DNA of 52,458 nucleotides from an uncultured Lachnospira sp. (lineage in GTDB: Bacteria > Bacillota > Clostridia > Lachnospirales > Lachnospiraceae), in contig CAMHLZ010000026.1 in NCBI GenBank assembly GCA_946186125.1, positions 1 through 52,458 of the forward strand. The letters are read 5' to 3'. The notes under the pieces are model-generated. The model was not told where the DNA came from. It saw only the letters and a list, made by a program, of their open reading frames with translations, and made no database searches. Every line of letters starts with the position of its first letter. Within the stretch, counting starts at the first letter, position 1. Position numbers and translations under genes: made by a program. Of the stretch, positions 36,161 to 45,757 are shown piece by piece.

Positions 36161-37240
36161 ATGGATAAGACAGTTGTAGTAGGCATGTCAGGCGGAGTTG
36201 ATTCCTCTGTTGCAGCTTATTTATTAAAAGAAAAGGGATATAATGTAATAGGCGTAACTATGCAGATATGGCAGAGTGAGGATTATCACGAAATGGAGAA
36301 TAATGGAGGATGCTGTGGCTTGTCAGCGGTTGATGATGCGAGACGAGTTGCTGATGAACTGGGAATACCTTATTATGTTATGAATTTCAGAGAAGAATTT
36401 CAAAAAAATGTTATAGATTATTTTGTTAAAGAGTATCGTGAGGGAAGGACACCGAATCCTTGTATCGCCTGCAATCGTTTTGTAAAATGGGAAGCACTTC
36501 TTAATAGAAGCATGGAGATAGGAGCTGACTATATTGCGACGGGACATTATGCAAGAATCGGAGAATATAAAAATGGAAGAAAGTCAATTATTAAATCTGC
36601 GACTGCCGCAAAAGATCAGACATATGCGCTGTATAATCTTACACAGGAGCAATTATCAAGAACACTTCTTCCGGTAGGAGAGTATACAAAAGAAAGAATC
36701 AGAGAAATTGCTGCAGAGATAGGACTGCCTGTAGCCGTAAAACCTGACAGCCAGGAGATATGTTTTGTACCGGATAATGATTATGCATCGTTCATAGAAA
36801 GGGAGACTGGTGAAAAAGAGACCGGTGGGAATTTTGTTATGGATGATGGAACTGTTGTGGGCAGACATAAAGGAATATCGCACTATACCATAGGGCAGCG
36901 AAAAGGATTGAATATAGCATTAGGTCATCCTGTATATGTCAAAGAAATACGAGTTGATACAAATGAAGTAATATTGTCGGGAGAGGAAAAATCAATATTT
37001 ACGACAAAACTTCGTGCTACAGATATAAATTATATGGGAGCAGTAAGTTTTGAGCCCGGTATGAAGATGACAGGTAAAATAAGATATTCCCATAGGGGGG
37101 AAGATTGTGTAGTCACAAATTGTGAAAATGACATTCTTGAACTTGAATTTATTAAACCGGTACGTGCCGTTACTCCCGGGCAGGCAGTAGTTCTGTATGA
37201 CGGCGATTATGTATTAGGTGGCGGAACAATCATTCGGTAG
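36161..37240 (+). CDS. mnmA: tRNA-specific 2-thiouridylase MnmA (359 aa)
   Basis: Sulfurates U34 in the wobble position of Lys, Glu and Gln tRNAs. ATP-pyrophosphatase P-loop VVVGMSGGVDSSVAAYLL at 5-22, the NGGCCGLSAVDDARRVA segment, the catalytic Cys in TPNPCIACNRFVKWEAL near 101, GADYIATGHYARIG, KDQTYALYNLTQEQL and the second catalytic Cys in SQEICFVPDNDYASF near 200; C-terminal beta domain from about 280. Full length. AAGGTAAGGA stands before ATG 36161, whose MDKTVVVG matches the family start. Confidence 0.97.
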   Translation: MDKTVVVGMSGGVDSSVAAYLLKEKGYNVIGVTMQIWQSEDYHEMENNGGCCGLSAVDDARRVADELGIPYYVMNFREEFQKNVIDYFVKEYREGRTPNPCIACNRFVKWEALLNRSMEIGADYIATGHYARIGEYKNGRKSIIKSATAAKDQTYALYNLTQEQLSRTLLPVGEYTKERIREIAAEIGLPVAVKPDSQEICFVPDNDYASFIERETGEKETGGNFVMDDGTVVGRHKGISHYTIGQRKGLNIALGHPVYVKEIRVDTNEVILSGEEKSIFTTKLRATDINYMGAVSFEPGMKMTGKIRYSHRGEDCVVTNCENDILELEFIKPVRAVTPGQAVVLYDGDYVLGGGTIIR

Positions 37241-37265
37241 AGGTATATGAATAAAAAGAAAAGTA

Positions 37266-37717
37266 TAAAATAATAAAAATGATAATACGCTTAGCAGTTA
37301 TTATCAATGTTGCTTCAATATGTGGATACCGCCATGGTAGGGCGATTAGGTGAAAATGCCACGGCGGCAGTGAGTGTAACTACAATAATTACATGGCTGA
37401 TGGGAAGCATCGCGTCAGCATTATCGTACGTTGCCGGTGGGATTATTATGTATACAGCCTTTAGAAAGAATAAACATTTTAACTGGAAAATAAATACATT
37501 TGTATTATATTTACATTGATTTTAATGGTAATACTAAGTATTCGTTTCTTGTTGAGACGGGATGTATGTGGGGGATACGAATTGTTATGACGTTTGTGGT
37601 CGCAGAATTACTGCATCTGGGGCTTACACAGGTGCGGTATTGTATGATTGCAGATAACGTCTGCAAATCACTTTTATTAGTGATGCCGTTATATACAAAA
37701 AAAGAAGGAAAAAATGT
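37266..37717 (+). pseudogene. MATE-family efflux protein, two fragments
   Basis: The first piece (37307-37450) reads MLLQYVDTAMVGRLGENATA and VSVTTIITWLMGSI, the N-terminal helix of MATE exporters. The second (about 37545-37690, other frame) reads GCMWGIRIVMTFVVAELLHL, GLTQVRYCMIADNVCKSLLL, the conserved region near the end. The roughly 350 residues between are missing, and the start is frameshifted against an upstream LAVII. No function is possible. The end runs into the tail of the convergent TetR gene. Confidence 0.7.
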
Positions 37718-38320
37718 TCAATCAGTGATATGCTCTCTGATAATATGTCTTATACTACCGTACAGGTAAGGCTTAAGAGTTTCAATATCTACCGGCTCAG
37801 AGTAAAGGATAGAACTGTAGCATGTGGAACTTATAAGCTCTATTATCATGAATACCATGATTTCAGGATCTTTAAGAGTACAATCTTCCCTTGTGATTAA
37901 TTTCTGATATAGATTATAAAAATCAATATCTTCATCAAAAGCAGGATTCATAAGAGAGTCCTTAAATACACCCCAGCTTAGATTTTTTGAAATAAATAAA
38001 AGCAGGGATTTATTATTATTAAACTGGTCGATGATATTATCTGCAAGAAAGATCACTTCATCATATATATCGTTAATATTCTCTTTTGCAAGAGCGGCAT
38101 CAGCATTATAAAACAGCTTGCTCGCTTTGTGTGCAATCAGTCTGTTTCGCAGATCATACTTGTCCTTAAAATAAAGATAGAAGGTACCTTTGGCAACACC
38201 GGATTTTTCAACGATTTCAGATATTGATGTTTTATTAATACCCTTAGATGTAAAAAGCGAAAATGCAGATTCAAGTAACGAATCACGTTTTATTTTTTTA
38301 TTTGTCTCCAGTTTTCCCAT
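37718..38320 (-). CDS. TetR-family transcriptional regulator (200 aa)
   Basis: An N-terminal TetR HTH in residues 10-58 (SLLESAFSLFTSKGINKTSI, SEIVEKSGVAKGTFYLYFKD) and a C-terminal helical ligand domain without known features. It is divergent from the MMPL gene at 38496, and the gap holds two matching palindromes, so it is expected to repress that operon (and perhaps itself) until a lipophilic compound binds. This is the standard arrangement for efflux loci. Confidence 0.9.
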   Translation of the reverse strand: MGKLETNKKIKRDSLLESAFSLFTSKGINKTSISEIVEKSGVAKGTFYLYFKDKYDLRNRLIAHKASKLFYNADAALAKENINDIYDEVIFLADNIIDQFNNNKSLLLFISKNLSWGVFKDSLMNPAFDEDIDFYNLYQKLITREDCTLKDPEIMVFMIIELISSTCYSSILYSEPVDIETLKPYLYGSIRHIIREHITD

Positions 38321-38410
38321 GGTAAAAGTACATTCCTTTCTTTAAAACTATCACTATTATAAGAAAATGTAGAATCATTCGTCAATAAGAAAATTTTACA
38401 AAAAAAGATA

Positions 38411-38469
38411 TTGACCATTGGTCATTTTGGTGGTATATATAATATAACAACAAAATGACTGTTAGTCAT
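38411..38469 (+). promoter_or_regulatory. Promoter with two TetR-type operators
   Basis: TGACC ATT GGTCA (38412-38424) and ATGACT GTT AGTCAT (38455-38469) share the pattern TGAC(n5)GTCA, with centres 44 bp apart. TTGACC (38411-38416), a 17-base spacer and TATATA (38434-38439) form the promoter, with the first operator on the -35 box and the second before the ribosome binding site. Confidence 0.65.
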
Positions 38470-38495
38470 ATTTGGAAAAGAAAGGAGAAGATAAG

Positions 38496-40571
38496 ATGTT
38501 AAAACTTGGAAAGCAGATTGTGAAATTGAGAGTTCCTATTTTAATTATCAGTTTTTTATTACTGATACCATCCGTAATAATCTATTTAAATACACGAATT
38601 AATTATGACATTCTATCATATCTTCCAAAAGATATAGAGACTATGAAAGGTCAGGAGATTCTGGTTGATGAGTTTGGTACCGGAGGATTTTCTGTGTGTG
38701 TCGTTGATGGAATGACTGAAAAAGAAATCCAGAAACTTTCAGAAAAGATAAAAAAAGTAGACCATGTTGAAAAGGTAATATGGTATGGTTCGTTGACAGA
38801 TTTGACTGTACCATTGGGTGCTTTTCCGCAGGAAGTACAGGATGCCATAACAGGCAAAGATTCGGATGTAACACTTATGATGATTACATTTGATATGGCT
38901 TCTTCAGATGATGCGACATTAAATGCAGTTGAGGAGATAAGAAAGATTACAAAAGGACAATGTATCCAGAGTGGTATGTCATCGGTAGTTGTCGACATAA
39001 AAAAGATTTGTAATACTGAGGCTTTGATGTACGTGGTTCTTGCAGCAGGTCTTTCAGCAGTAGTATTATCACTTACGATGGATTCATTCCTGATACCGGT
39101 TATATTCTTATTAAGTATAGGAATGGTTATCATATATAATATGGGAAGTAACTTTATAACCGGTGAGATGTCATTTATTACCCAGGCATTGGTTGCAGTT
39201 TTACAGCTGGCCGTAACACTTGATTATTCGATATTCCTTTGGCACAGTTATCAGGAATACAGAGAAAAGTATCCTGATGAAAAAGAGAGAGCAATGGCAC
39301 ACGCTATTTCCAATACCATAGCATCAGTTATAGGAAGTTCAATCACGACTATTGCAGGATTTATTGCAATGTGTTTTATGACATTTACACTGGGTGTTGA
39401 CCTTGGAATAGTTATGGCAAAGGGAGTTGTGTTAGGTGTTATTGCCTGCGTAACTGTTTTACCGGCGCTTATTCTTACATTTGACGGTGCCATAGAGAAG
39501 ACGAAGCACAGACCTATACTTCCGGATCTAGGAAGAATGAGTAATATTATCACTAAGGCATACATACCGTTTTTAATAGTTTTCGTAATTATTCTTATAC
39601 CTGCAATATGGGGATATAATCATACAGACGTGTATTATGATCTGGTCGGTACACTTCCAAAAGATCTTGAAAGCGTTGTTGCAAACAGTACCCTGCAGGA
39701 TGAATTTGAGATGGGTGCCACTCACATGGTTCTCTTTGATTCAAATGTTTCATCTAAAGACGGTGCGAAGATGATTAATGAGATAAGCAGACTCGATGGT
39801 GTGAAGACGGCAGTCGGGCTTGACAGTCTGTTAGGACCTACAGTACCGAAAGAGGTTATACCGGATACATACAAAGAGATTTTAGATAATGGAAAATATA
39901 AGCTTGTGTTTATATTTACAGAATATAAGGTAGCATCTGATGAGGTAAATGAACAGATTACAGAGATTCAGGATATAGTAAAAAAATATGATGATAAAGG
40001 AATGGTAATCGGTGAGGCACCTTGTACAAAAGACCTGATAGATATTACAGATATAGATTTTAAAACTGTAAGTACCGTATCAATTGTTTTAGTATTTATC
40101 ATTATATTATGTGTTTTGAGATCGGTTTCACTTCCGGTAATATTAGTGGCTGTGATTGAATCAGCTATTTTCATTAACATGGGTATACCGGGATTTACAC
40201 ATACAACATTACCGTTTATCGCATCAATCGTAATAGGTACGATTCAGCTTGGAGCAACTGTTGATTATGCAATACTTATGACAAATAAATATAAGAAAGC
40301 AAGACATAACGGACAGGAGAAGAAGGAAGCGATACAGTCGTCACTTAAAAGTTCATTGCAGTCAGTTTTAGTAAGTGCATTAAGTTTCTTTGCAGCAACA
40401 TTTGGAGTGGGACTCTATTCAAGTATCGATATGATTAGTTCGCTTTGTTCTCTGCTTGCAAGAGGAGCAATTATAAGTTTCATAGTGGTGGCATTTGTGC
40501 TTCCGGCGTTATTTATGGTATTTGATAAACTTATTATTAATACGAGCAGGGGTTTTAAGCCTGCAGAATAG
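38496..40571 (+). CDS. MMPL/RND-family transporter (691 aa)
   Basis: Two repeats, each with one N-terminal helix, an outer domain and a bundle of five helices (about 170-330 and 520-685). Typical stretches are DILSYLPKDIETMKGQE near 35, QALVAVLQLAVTLDYSIFLW near 235 and its twin SIVIGTIQLGATVDYAILMT near 580, carrying the Asp-Tyr pair that conducts protons. MMPL proteins export lipids or hydrophobic drugs. AAAGGAG is 8 bases before ATG 38496; the earlier in-frame ATG lies in the operator region. The repeat protein follows 15 bases on. Confidence 0.92.
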   Translation: MLKLGKQIVKLRVPILIISFLLLIPSVIIYLNTRINYDILSYLPKDIETMKGQEILVDEFGTGGFSVCVVDGMTEKEIQKLSEKIKKVDHVEKVIWYGSLTDLTVPLGAFPQEVQDAITGKDSDVTLMMITFDMASSDDATLNAVEEIRKITKGQCIQSGMSSVVVDIKKICNTEALMYVVLAAGLSAVVLSLTMDSFLIPVIFLLSIGMVIIYNMGSNFITGEMSFITQALVAVLQLAVTLDYSIFLWHSYQEYREKYPDEKERAMAHAISNTIASVIGSSITTIAGFIAMCFMTFTLGVDLGIVMAKGVVLGVIACVTVLPALILTFDGAIEKTKHRPILPDLGRMSNIITKAYIPFLIVFVIILIPAIWGYNHTDVYYDLVGTLPKDLESVVANSTLQDEFEMGATHMVLFDSNVSSKDGAKMINEISRLDGVKTAVGLDSLLGPTVPKEVIPDTYKEILDNGKYKLVFIFTEYKVASDEVNEQITEIQDIVKKYDDKGMVIGEAPCTKDLIDITDIDFKTVSTVSIVLVFIIILCVLRSVSLPVILVAVIESAIFINMGIPGFTHTTLPFIASIVIGTIQLGATVDYAILMTNKYKKARHNGQEKKEAIQSSLKSSLQSVLVSALSFFAATFGVGLYSSIDMISSLCSLLARGAIISFIVVAFVLPALFMVFDKLIINTSRGFKPAE

Positions 40572-40585
40572 AAAGGAGAATTGTT

Positions 40586-43426
40586 ATGCGTAAGAAAATA
40601 GTTAGTACAGTTTCAATAGGACTTTGTGCAGCAATGATTGCAACGGGAGTCGGATATTCTGTATTCCGCTCTCAGGAAGAGGTCGTAGCTGCTGATAATA
40701 CACAGATTAAAGAAGATATAAAAGATGCGATTAATGATGCGATAGATTTTACAACTACAGGTGATGATAAAGAAGAGACAGTATATGTTATAACTGATGC
40801 AAACGGAAATGCTAAGGAAAAGATTGTCAGCGACTGGTTAAAAAATAAGGAAGGAAGCTCCACAATTAATGATAAGAGTGATTTAGAGGATATTGAAAAT
40901 GTTAAAACCGATGCAGATTTCACTAAGGGAGATAATGGTGAGCTTACGTGGAATGCAGATGGTGAGGATGTATATTATCAGGGAAAGACAGATAAGGAGC
41001 TTCCTGTTGATGTAAAGATTACATATTATCTGGATGACAAGGAAGTATCAGCTGAGGATATAGCAGGTGCAACCGGAAAAGTTAAGATTCGTTTTGATTA
41101 CACGAATAATTCTAAGAAAAATGTAAATATCAATGGCGAACAGAAGGATATGTATGTGCCATTTACAATGATTTCGGGCATGATACTTGATTCAGAGAAG
41201 TTTACAAATGTTGAGGTTAATTCGGGAAAAGTAATATCTGACGGAAACAGATATATTGTCGTAGGTCTTGGTTTTCCGGGATTAAATGAAGATTTGGATT
41301 TTGATAAGGAAGACATAGATTTTCCTAATTATGTTGAAGTAACGGCAGACGCAAAAGAATTTGAGCTTGCAATGACACTTACAATGGGAAGTTCTGATTT
41401 GCTCGGAAGCATTAATCCTGATAAAATTGATACATTTGATGAGTTAAAAGATACAGTTGATGAGCTTGTGGATGCAACTGATAAGTTGAAAAACGGAACA
41501 GATGAGCTTGAAGACGGTACGGCAACATTAAAGAGTAATTTTGTGACCTATGCACAAGGTGTGTCAAAGCTTACGGATGGTGTAGCAAAGCTGCTTGAAG
41601 GAACAGGTACCTTAAACAGTAAGATGACTCCTTTTGTAGATGGATTAAATTCTGCTACTAACGGAATTAATACTATAGTAAGTAAATTAGATGGTGACGA
41701 AGGTGCTGTTTCAGGAGCAGGTAAGGTTGCAGACGGAGCTGCAAAACTCGATGATGGAATCGGTACGCTTAAGGAAAGTGCAGGAACGCTTGAGGATGCT
41801 GTGGGAGATATCGCAGACGGTGCCGGTGCCATTGATGAGAATATGCAGAAGGTTCTTGATGGATTTGCTGACAAGGAAGACGGTTCTAACGGTCTGACAA
41901 GTGGTTCAAAGCAGTTAGATGATGGAATCGGTACACTTAAAGAAAATGCAGGAACACTTGTCGATGCAGTAGGAGATATCGCAGATGGTGCTGAAGCTGT
42001 TGATAACGGTATGCAGCAGGCAATAGGCGGATTTGAAGATAAAGAGGACGGTACACCGGGGCTTTCTTCAGGAATGAAGTCGTTAGATGCTGGAATTGGC
42101 ACATTGAAAAATAGTATAGGTGATTTGGTAACAGCCATAGATACATTATCTAATGGTGCTGCAAGTGTAGATGGATCATTACAGCAGGCAATTGCAGGTT
42201 TTGATGATGCAGAAGATGGAACACCGGGACTTGTAACAGGTTCACAGGCAGTTTCTGACGGTGTGAATGAGCTGGCACAGAAACTGGGAGGAATGCAGGG
42301 AACATTACAGGAAAGTGTTACTGAATATGATAATAATATTAATCAGCTTAGCGCTGTATTAAAAGCCGGCAAGGATCCTGCTACAGGTGCTGATCTGACA
42401 GCTGCAGAAATTGCTGCTTATCAGGCACAGCTTAATCAATGTGCAGGTGCGAAGGCAGCACTTGAGAGTGTGCTTAATCAGATGAATGGTGCTAATATGT
42501 CAGAGGGACTTGAATCATTATCCCAGGGCGCAGAAAAGGTAGCAGGTGGTGTTGCTGCTGAGAGAGAGGGTCTTTCAAAACTTCAGGCAGAAGGTACTTC
42601 ACAGATAGCAGCAGGAGCAGAAACGTTAAATGGTAAGATGCCTGAGCTTACAGCCGGAATTGCTAATCTTAAGAGCGGTTCAGAAGCATTGGTTGATGGA
42701 ATTAAGACGTTGAAGTCAGGTCTTAAAAAATTGCAAAAAGAAGGTACTTCAAAGCTTGCATCCGGCACGGGCGAACTTGATTCTAAAATTCCTGAATTAA
42801 CAAAGGGTATCAAGAAATTAAAGGCAGGTTCAAGTGCGCTGGCTGATGGAGTGTCTCAGGTGGAGGCAGGACTTAAGAAGTTGAAGAAAGAAGGTACTTC
42901 GAAGCTTGCATCCGGTACGGATGAACTTAATTCTAAGATTCCTGATTTAACAGAAGGTGTAGGAGAGTTAAAAGAAGGAAGTGAAGCTTTAAAAGACGGA
43001 ACAGCAAATCTTTCAGACGGTCTTGATACATTGTTGGGTTCTATGAAGAATGATTTACTTCCGGGTATGGGAACATTGTATGACAGTTCAAAGTTAATCG
43101 GCTCAGCAGTGTCTCAGATATATGATGGTTTGAAGACTGCATCTGATGGTGGCGCAACACTTAATACTGCCACAGGAAAAGTTACAGATGGTATTGGAAA
43201 ACTGTATGACGGCTCTGTTAAATTAAACGACGGAATGCAGGAATACAAGGAAAAAGCTATTGATGAAATAGAAGATGCCGCAAATAATACGTTACCGGAG
43301 CTTCAGGACAGAGTAAAACAGACAGTCTCACTCGCAGGTGACTATACGATATATACCGACTCAGCAGATGGAGCAAGCACAAGTGTGAAATTCATATATG
43401 AGTCAGAAGCTATTGAGGCTGAATAA
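40586..43426 (+). CDS. Large secreted/membrane-associated heptad-repeat protein, YhgE/Pip-like (946 aa)
   Basis: Signal-type helix at about 5-25, an N-terminal domain to about 285, then a very long repeat region with the pattern L-x-x-G-x-x-x-L-x-D-G (KNGTDELEDGTATLKSNF, DDGIGTLKESAGTLEDAV). Three copies of a unit of about 60 residues (GTLKE..ADGA..GFxDKEDG..) run from about 380 to 560, and two or three copies of a unit with LKKLxKEGTSKLASGT from about 640 to 830. These repeats are known from YhgE/Pip phage-infection and ESX/T7-linked proteins. No C-terminal membrane helices are visible, unlike YhgE. Operon with the MMPL pump; probably an outer partner or adaptor for it. Confidence 0.82.
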   Translation: MRKKIVSTVSIGLCAAMIATGVGYSVFRSQEEVVAADNTQIKEDIKDAINDAIDFTTTGDDKEETVYVITDANGNAKEKIVSDWLKNKEGSSTINDKSDLEDIENVKTDADFTKGDNGELTWNADGEDVYYQGKTDKELPVDVKITYYLDDKEVSAEDIAGATGKVKIRFDYTNNSKKNVNINGEQKDMYVPFTMISGMILDSEKFTNVEVNSGKVISDGNRYIVVGLGFPGLNEDLDFDKEDIDFPNYVEVTADAKEFELAMTLTMGSSDLLGSINPDKIDTFDELKDTVDELVDATDKLKNGTDELEDGTATLKSNFVTYAQGVSKLTDGVAKLLEGTGTLNSKMTPFVDGLNSATNGINTIVSKLDGDEGAVSGAGKVADGAAKLDDGIGTLKESAGTLEDAVGDIADGAGAIDENMQKVLDGFADKEDGSNGLTSGSKQLDDGIGTLKENAGTLVDAVGDIADGAEAVDNGMQQAIGGFEDKEDGTPGLSSGMKSLDAGIGTLKNSIGDLVTAIDTLSNGAASVDGSLQQAIAGFDDAEDGTPGLVTGSQAVSDGVNELAQKLGGMQGTLQESVTEYDNNINQLSAVLKAGKDPATGADLTAAEIAAYQAQLNQCAGAKAALESVLNQMNGANMSEGLESLSQGAEKVAGGVAAEREGLSKLQAEGTSQIAAGAETLNGKMPELTAGIANLKSGSEALVDGIKTLKSGLKKLQKEGTSKLASGTGELDSKIPELTKGIKKLKAGSSALADGVSQVEAGLKKLKKEGTSKLASGTDELNSKIPDLTEGVGELKEGSEALKDGTANLSDGLDTLLGSMKNDLLPGMGTLYDSSKLIGSAVSQIYDGLKTASDGGATLNTATGKVTDGIGKLYDGSVKLNDGMQEYKEKAIDEIEDAANNTLPELQDRVKQTVSLAGDYTIYTDSADGASTSVKFIYESEAIEAE

Positions 43427-43462
43427 AATTTAATAGAAGTGTGCAGCACTGTAAATGAAAAC

Positions 43463-43505
43463 GAAGGTCAACCAAGTTTACGCTCAGGCTGGCCTTTGTT
43501 TTTAT
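43463..43505 (+). terminator. Terminator after the repeat-protein gene
   Basis: CGAAGGTC-ACC pairs with GG-GGCCTTTG (G-U allowed) around a long loop, followed by TTTTTATTTG. Confidence 0.5.
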
Positions 43506-43566
43506 TTGATTTATACTAAATCTGTGAAATCGGAGCACACTATGGATAGTGCCTGATTAAATTTAT

Positions 43567-43690
43567 ATTGAAAAAAATGCGGAAACAGGGTAAAATTAAC
43601 ATATAAAAAATGCGGAAACAGGGTAAAAACGACATATAAAAAATGCGGAAACAGGGTAAAATCGATATAAAAAAATTGCGGAAAAGAGAG
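43567..43690 (+). repeat. Tandem 33-bp repeat (three and a half units) with mini reading frames
   Basis: The core ATGCGGAAACAGGGTAAA starts at 43577, 43610 and 43643, an exact 33-bp period, and a fourth, partial unit begins at 43676 with TTG. The first two units each encode a nine-residue frame (MRKQGKINI and MRKQGKNDI) closed by TAA; the third runs on to 43693. The array ends directly before the AAA ATPase gene at 43698. Confidence 0.85.
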
Positions 43691-43697
43691 TGATGTA

Positions 43698-45026
43698 ATG
43701 TTTGAACGTAAAATATATCAAAAGATGCTTGAGTGGAAAAAGGAATCAAATGGTAAAACAGCATTATTGATAGAGGGAGCACGTCGTATTGGGAAATCGA
43801 CAGTTGCGGAAGCATTTGCTAAGAATGAATATGAAACATATATATTGATTGATTTTGCAAAAGCTTCAACAGAAACAAAAAGACTTTTTGATGATGTGTC
43901 AGATTTGAACTATTTGTTTTTACAATTACAATTACAGTATAAAGTAGATTTGATTGAGAGAAAGTCTGTGATTATTTTTGATGAAGTACAATTATGTCCA
44001 AAAGCACGTCAAGCTATAAAGGCTTTAGTACAAGACTACAGGTATGATTATATAGAAACCGGTTCTCTTATATCTATAAAAAAGAATGTTAAGGATATTC
44101 TTATTCCCAGTGAAGAAAGAAAACTTAGCATGTATCCAATGGATTATGAAGAATTCCTTTGGGCAATAGGAGATAAGACCACAATCCCACTTTTGAAAAA
44201 ATGTTTTGAAGAAAATATGGCACTGGGAGAGAGCATACATCGAAAGCAGTTAAGACAATTTAGATTGTATATGCTTGTAGGCGGAATGCCCCAGGCAATT
44301 GAGGCATATATCGAAACAAATAACTTCAAAAATGTAGATGAGATTAAAAGAGATATAATAAATCTTTATGAGAAGGATTTTGCAAAAATCGATGCAACCG
44401 GTCGACTTGCAATGCTCTTTGATGCAATTCCTGCGGAACTTAATAAAAATGCATCCAGATTCCAGACGAGCGCTGTTCTTGGAGGAGAAAAGGCTGACAA
44501 AGTTTTGGAATTAATTGCTGAGCTTAAAGATTCTAAAACAGTTTTAGTATCATATAACGTAAATGATCCTAATGCGGGAATGGCAAATACAAAAGATTTG
44601 TCAAAATTTAAACTGTTTATATGCGACACCGGATTGTTTGTGACGCTGATGTTTAAAGATAGAGATTTCACTGAAAACGAAATATATGAAAAATTACTTA
44701 GCGATAAGCTTAGTGTAAATCTGGGATACCTTTATGAAAATGTAGTGGCATGCTTGCTGGCTTCAGGAGGAAATGAATTGTTTTATCATACAATAAAGAA
44801 TGAAAAGTCAAAGCACAATTATGAAATTGACTTTATATTAGCAAGAAAAAACAAAATAATTCCATTGGAAGTGAAATCGTCAGGCTACAAGGCACATAAA
44901 TCGTTAGATGCTTTTACTGAGAAATATTCGGATAGAATTTTAAGGAGGTATCTGATTTATACAAAAGATACAGGCAAGGATAAAGATATTCGCTGTATTC
45001 CTGTTTATATGACGCCTTTTTTATAA
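43698..45026 (+). CDS. AAA-family ATPase with DUF4143 domain (442 aa)
   Basis: N-terminal ATPase with Walker A IEGARRIGKST near 27, in which the usual GPRQVGKT form is altered, YILIDFAKA near 50, Walker B SVIIFDEVQLCPKAR near 95 and a sensor-type ETGSLIS. The C-terminal DUF4143 part has DTGLF, GYLYENVVACLLASGGNELF and a PD-(D/E)xK-like end (YEIDFILARKNKIIPLEVKS), which looks nuclease-like. Such proteins occur in many copies in gut anaerobes; their role is unknown, perhaps defence or transposition. Weak ribosome binding site (AGAGAG). Confidence 0.9.
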   Translation: MFERKIYQKMLEWKKESNGKTALLIEGARRIGKSTVAEAFAKNEYETYILIDFAKASTETKRLFDDVSDLNYLFLQLQLQYKVDLIERKSVIIFDEVQLCPKARQAIKALVQDYRYDYIETGSLISIKKNVKDILIPSEERKLSMYPMDYEEFLWAIGDKTTIPLLKKCFEENMALGESIHRKQLRQFRLYMLVGGMPQAIEAYIETNNFKNVDEIKRDIINLYEKDFAKIDATGRLAMLFDAIPAELNKNASRFQTSAVLGGEKADKVLELIAELKDSKTVLVSYNVNDPNAGMANTKDLSKFKLFICDTGLFVTLMFKDRDFTENEIYEKLLSDKLSVNLGYLYENVVACLLASGGNELFYHTIKNEKSKHNYEIDFILARKNKIIPLEVKSSGYKAHKSLDAFTEKYSDRILRRYLIYTKDTGKDKDIRCIPVYMTPFL

Positions 45027-45040
45027 AAAAGATTTAAAAA

Positions 45041-45065
45041 CCCCGCCTGTCCCGGCGGGGCTTTT
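45041..45065. terminator. GC-rich terminator
   Basis: CCCCGCC (45041-45047) pairs with GGCGGGG (45054-45060), followed by CTTTT and preceded by an A-run; it serves the ATPase gene and the convergent sdpI. Confidence 0.85.
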
Positions 45066-45067
45066 GC

Positions 45068-45757
45068 TTAAGAATAATAATCTTCGTCATTCTTATGTCT
45101 TAAGTAATATATATAAGAATACGTAACAGGTATAATCATGTATAATAACAGTAATGCTGCATATATAAAACAACTTGTACTGAGTTCGAATTTTAATAAA
45201 AATCCTGTTAATGCTCCTATTATTATTGAGAAGCCTTCAATTACCATTACATAAGCTGCAAAACGATGTGTATGATACCAGTTTTTTTCGCTTTTCATAG
45301 TAGTAGGAATCCTGATTCCGAATACATTGTTCCGTCTGGCTTTTGGTGCGTAATTTCCCAATACGATAAACAGTATACCGATAAACACCTGTATAAGGAA
45401 TAGTGAATCTGTGATATTGTAGCCAAGTCCGTTTGCATAAATGATAGCTGATACATAGATGCTTGCGGCAGGAACTATCCATAATACGATTCGATAAAGT
45501 TTGTTCGGAATCTTATTGGTTTCGTCTCCGTATCCTGTTGAAAATGCACATACAAGGTGTAGTGCAAGAAGAATACCGCTAAGACCAAATACAGCAAATG
45601 CCTTTGAACTCCATCCGTCGGCAACACCCTGAAAATTAAAGTGTGTTGCAATTTTATCAGGCAGTCTGTTCCATATCAGAACACCTACTAAGGCAGGCAT
45701 TGCCGTAAGTATACTTGTTATAATAATCATTTCAAGATTTTCTTTAATTTTTTTCAT
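45068..45757 (-). CDS. sdpI: SdpI-family membrane protein (229 aa)
   Basis: Six helices; DUF1648-type N-terminus (LIWNRLPDKIATHFNFQGVA, DGWSSKAFAVFGL near 45) and the SdpI block RRNNVFGIRIPTTMKSEKNW, WYHTHRFAAYVMV near 155. In Bacillus subtilis SdpI protects against the SdpC cannibalism toxin and signals toxin presence to SdpR. ATG 45757 with GAGGTG is chosen; GTG 45766 precedes it in frame. It overlaps the sdpR-like gene by 14 bases. No sdpC-like gene is seen here, though bacteriocin-like genes follow on the other strand. Confidence 0.88.
   Translation of the reverse strand: MKKIKENLEMIIITSILTAMPALVGVLIWNRLPDKIATHFNFQGVADGWSSKAFAVFGLSGILLALHLVCAFSTGYGDETNKIPNKLYRIVLWIVPAASIYVSAIIYANGLGYNITDSLFLIQVFIGILFIVLGNYAPKARRNNVFGIRIPTTMKSEKNWYHTHRFAAYVMVIEGFSIIIGALTGFLLKFELSTSCFIYAALLLLYMIIPVTYSYIYYLRHKNDEDYYS

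Noticed and set aside
41548-42138. Long Ser/Pro/Ala-rich open frames on the minus strand inside the repeat protein
   Set aside because: Antisense shadows created by the repetitive L-x-DG codons of the + strand gene.
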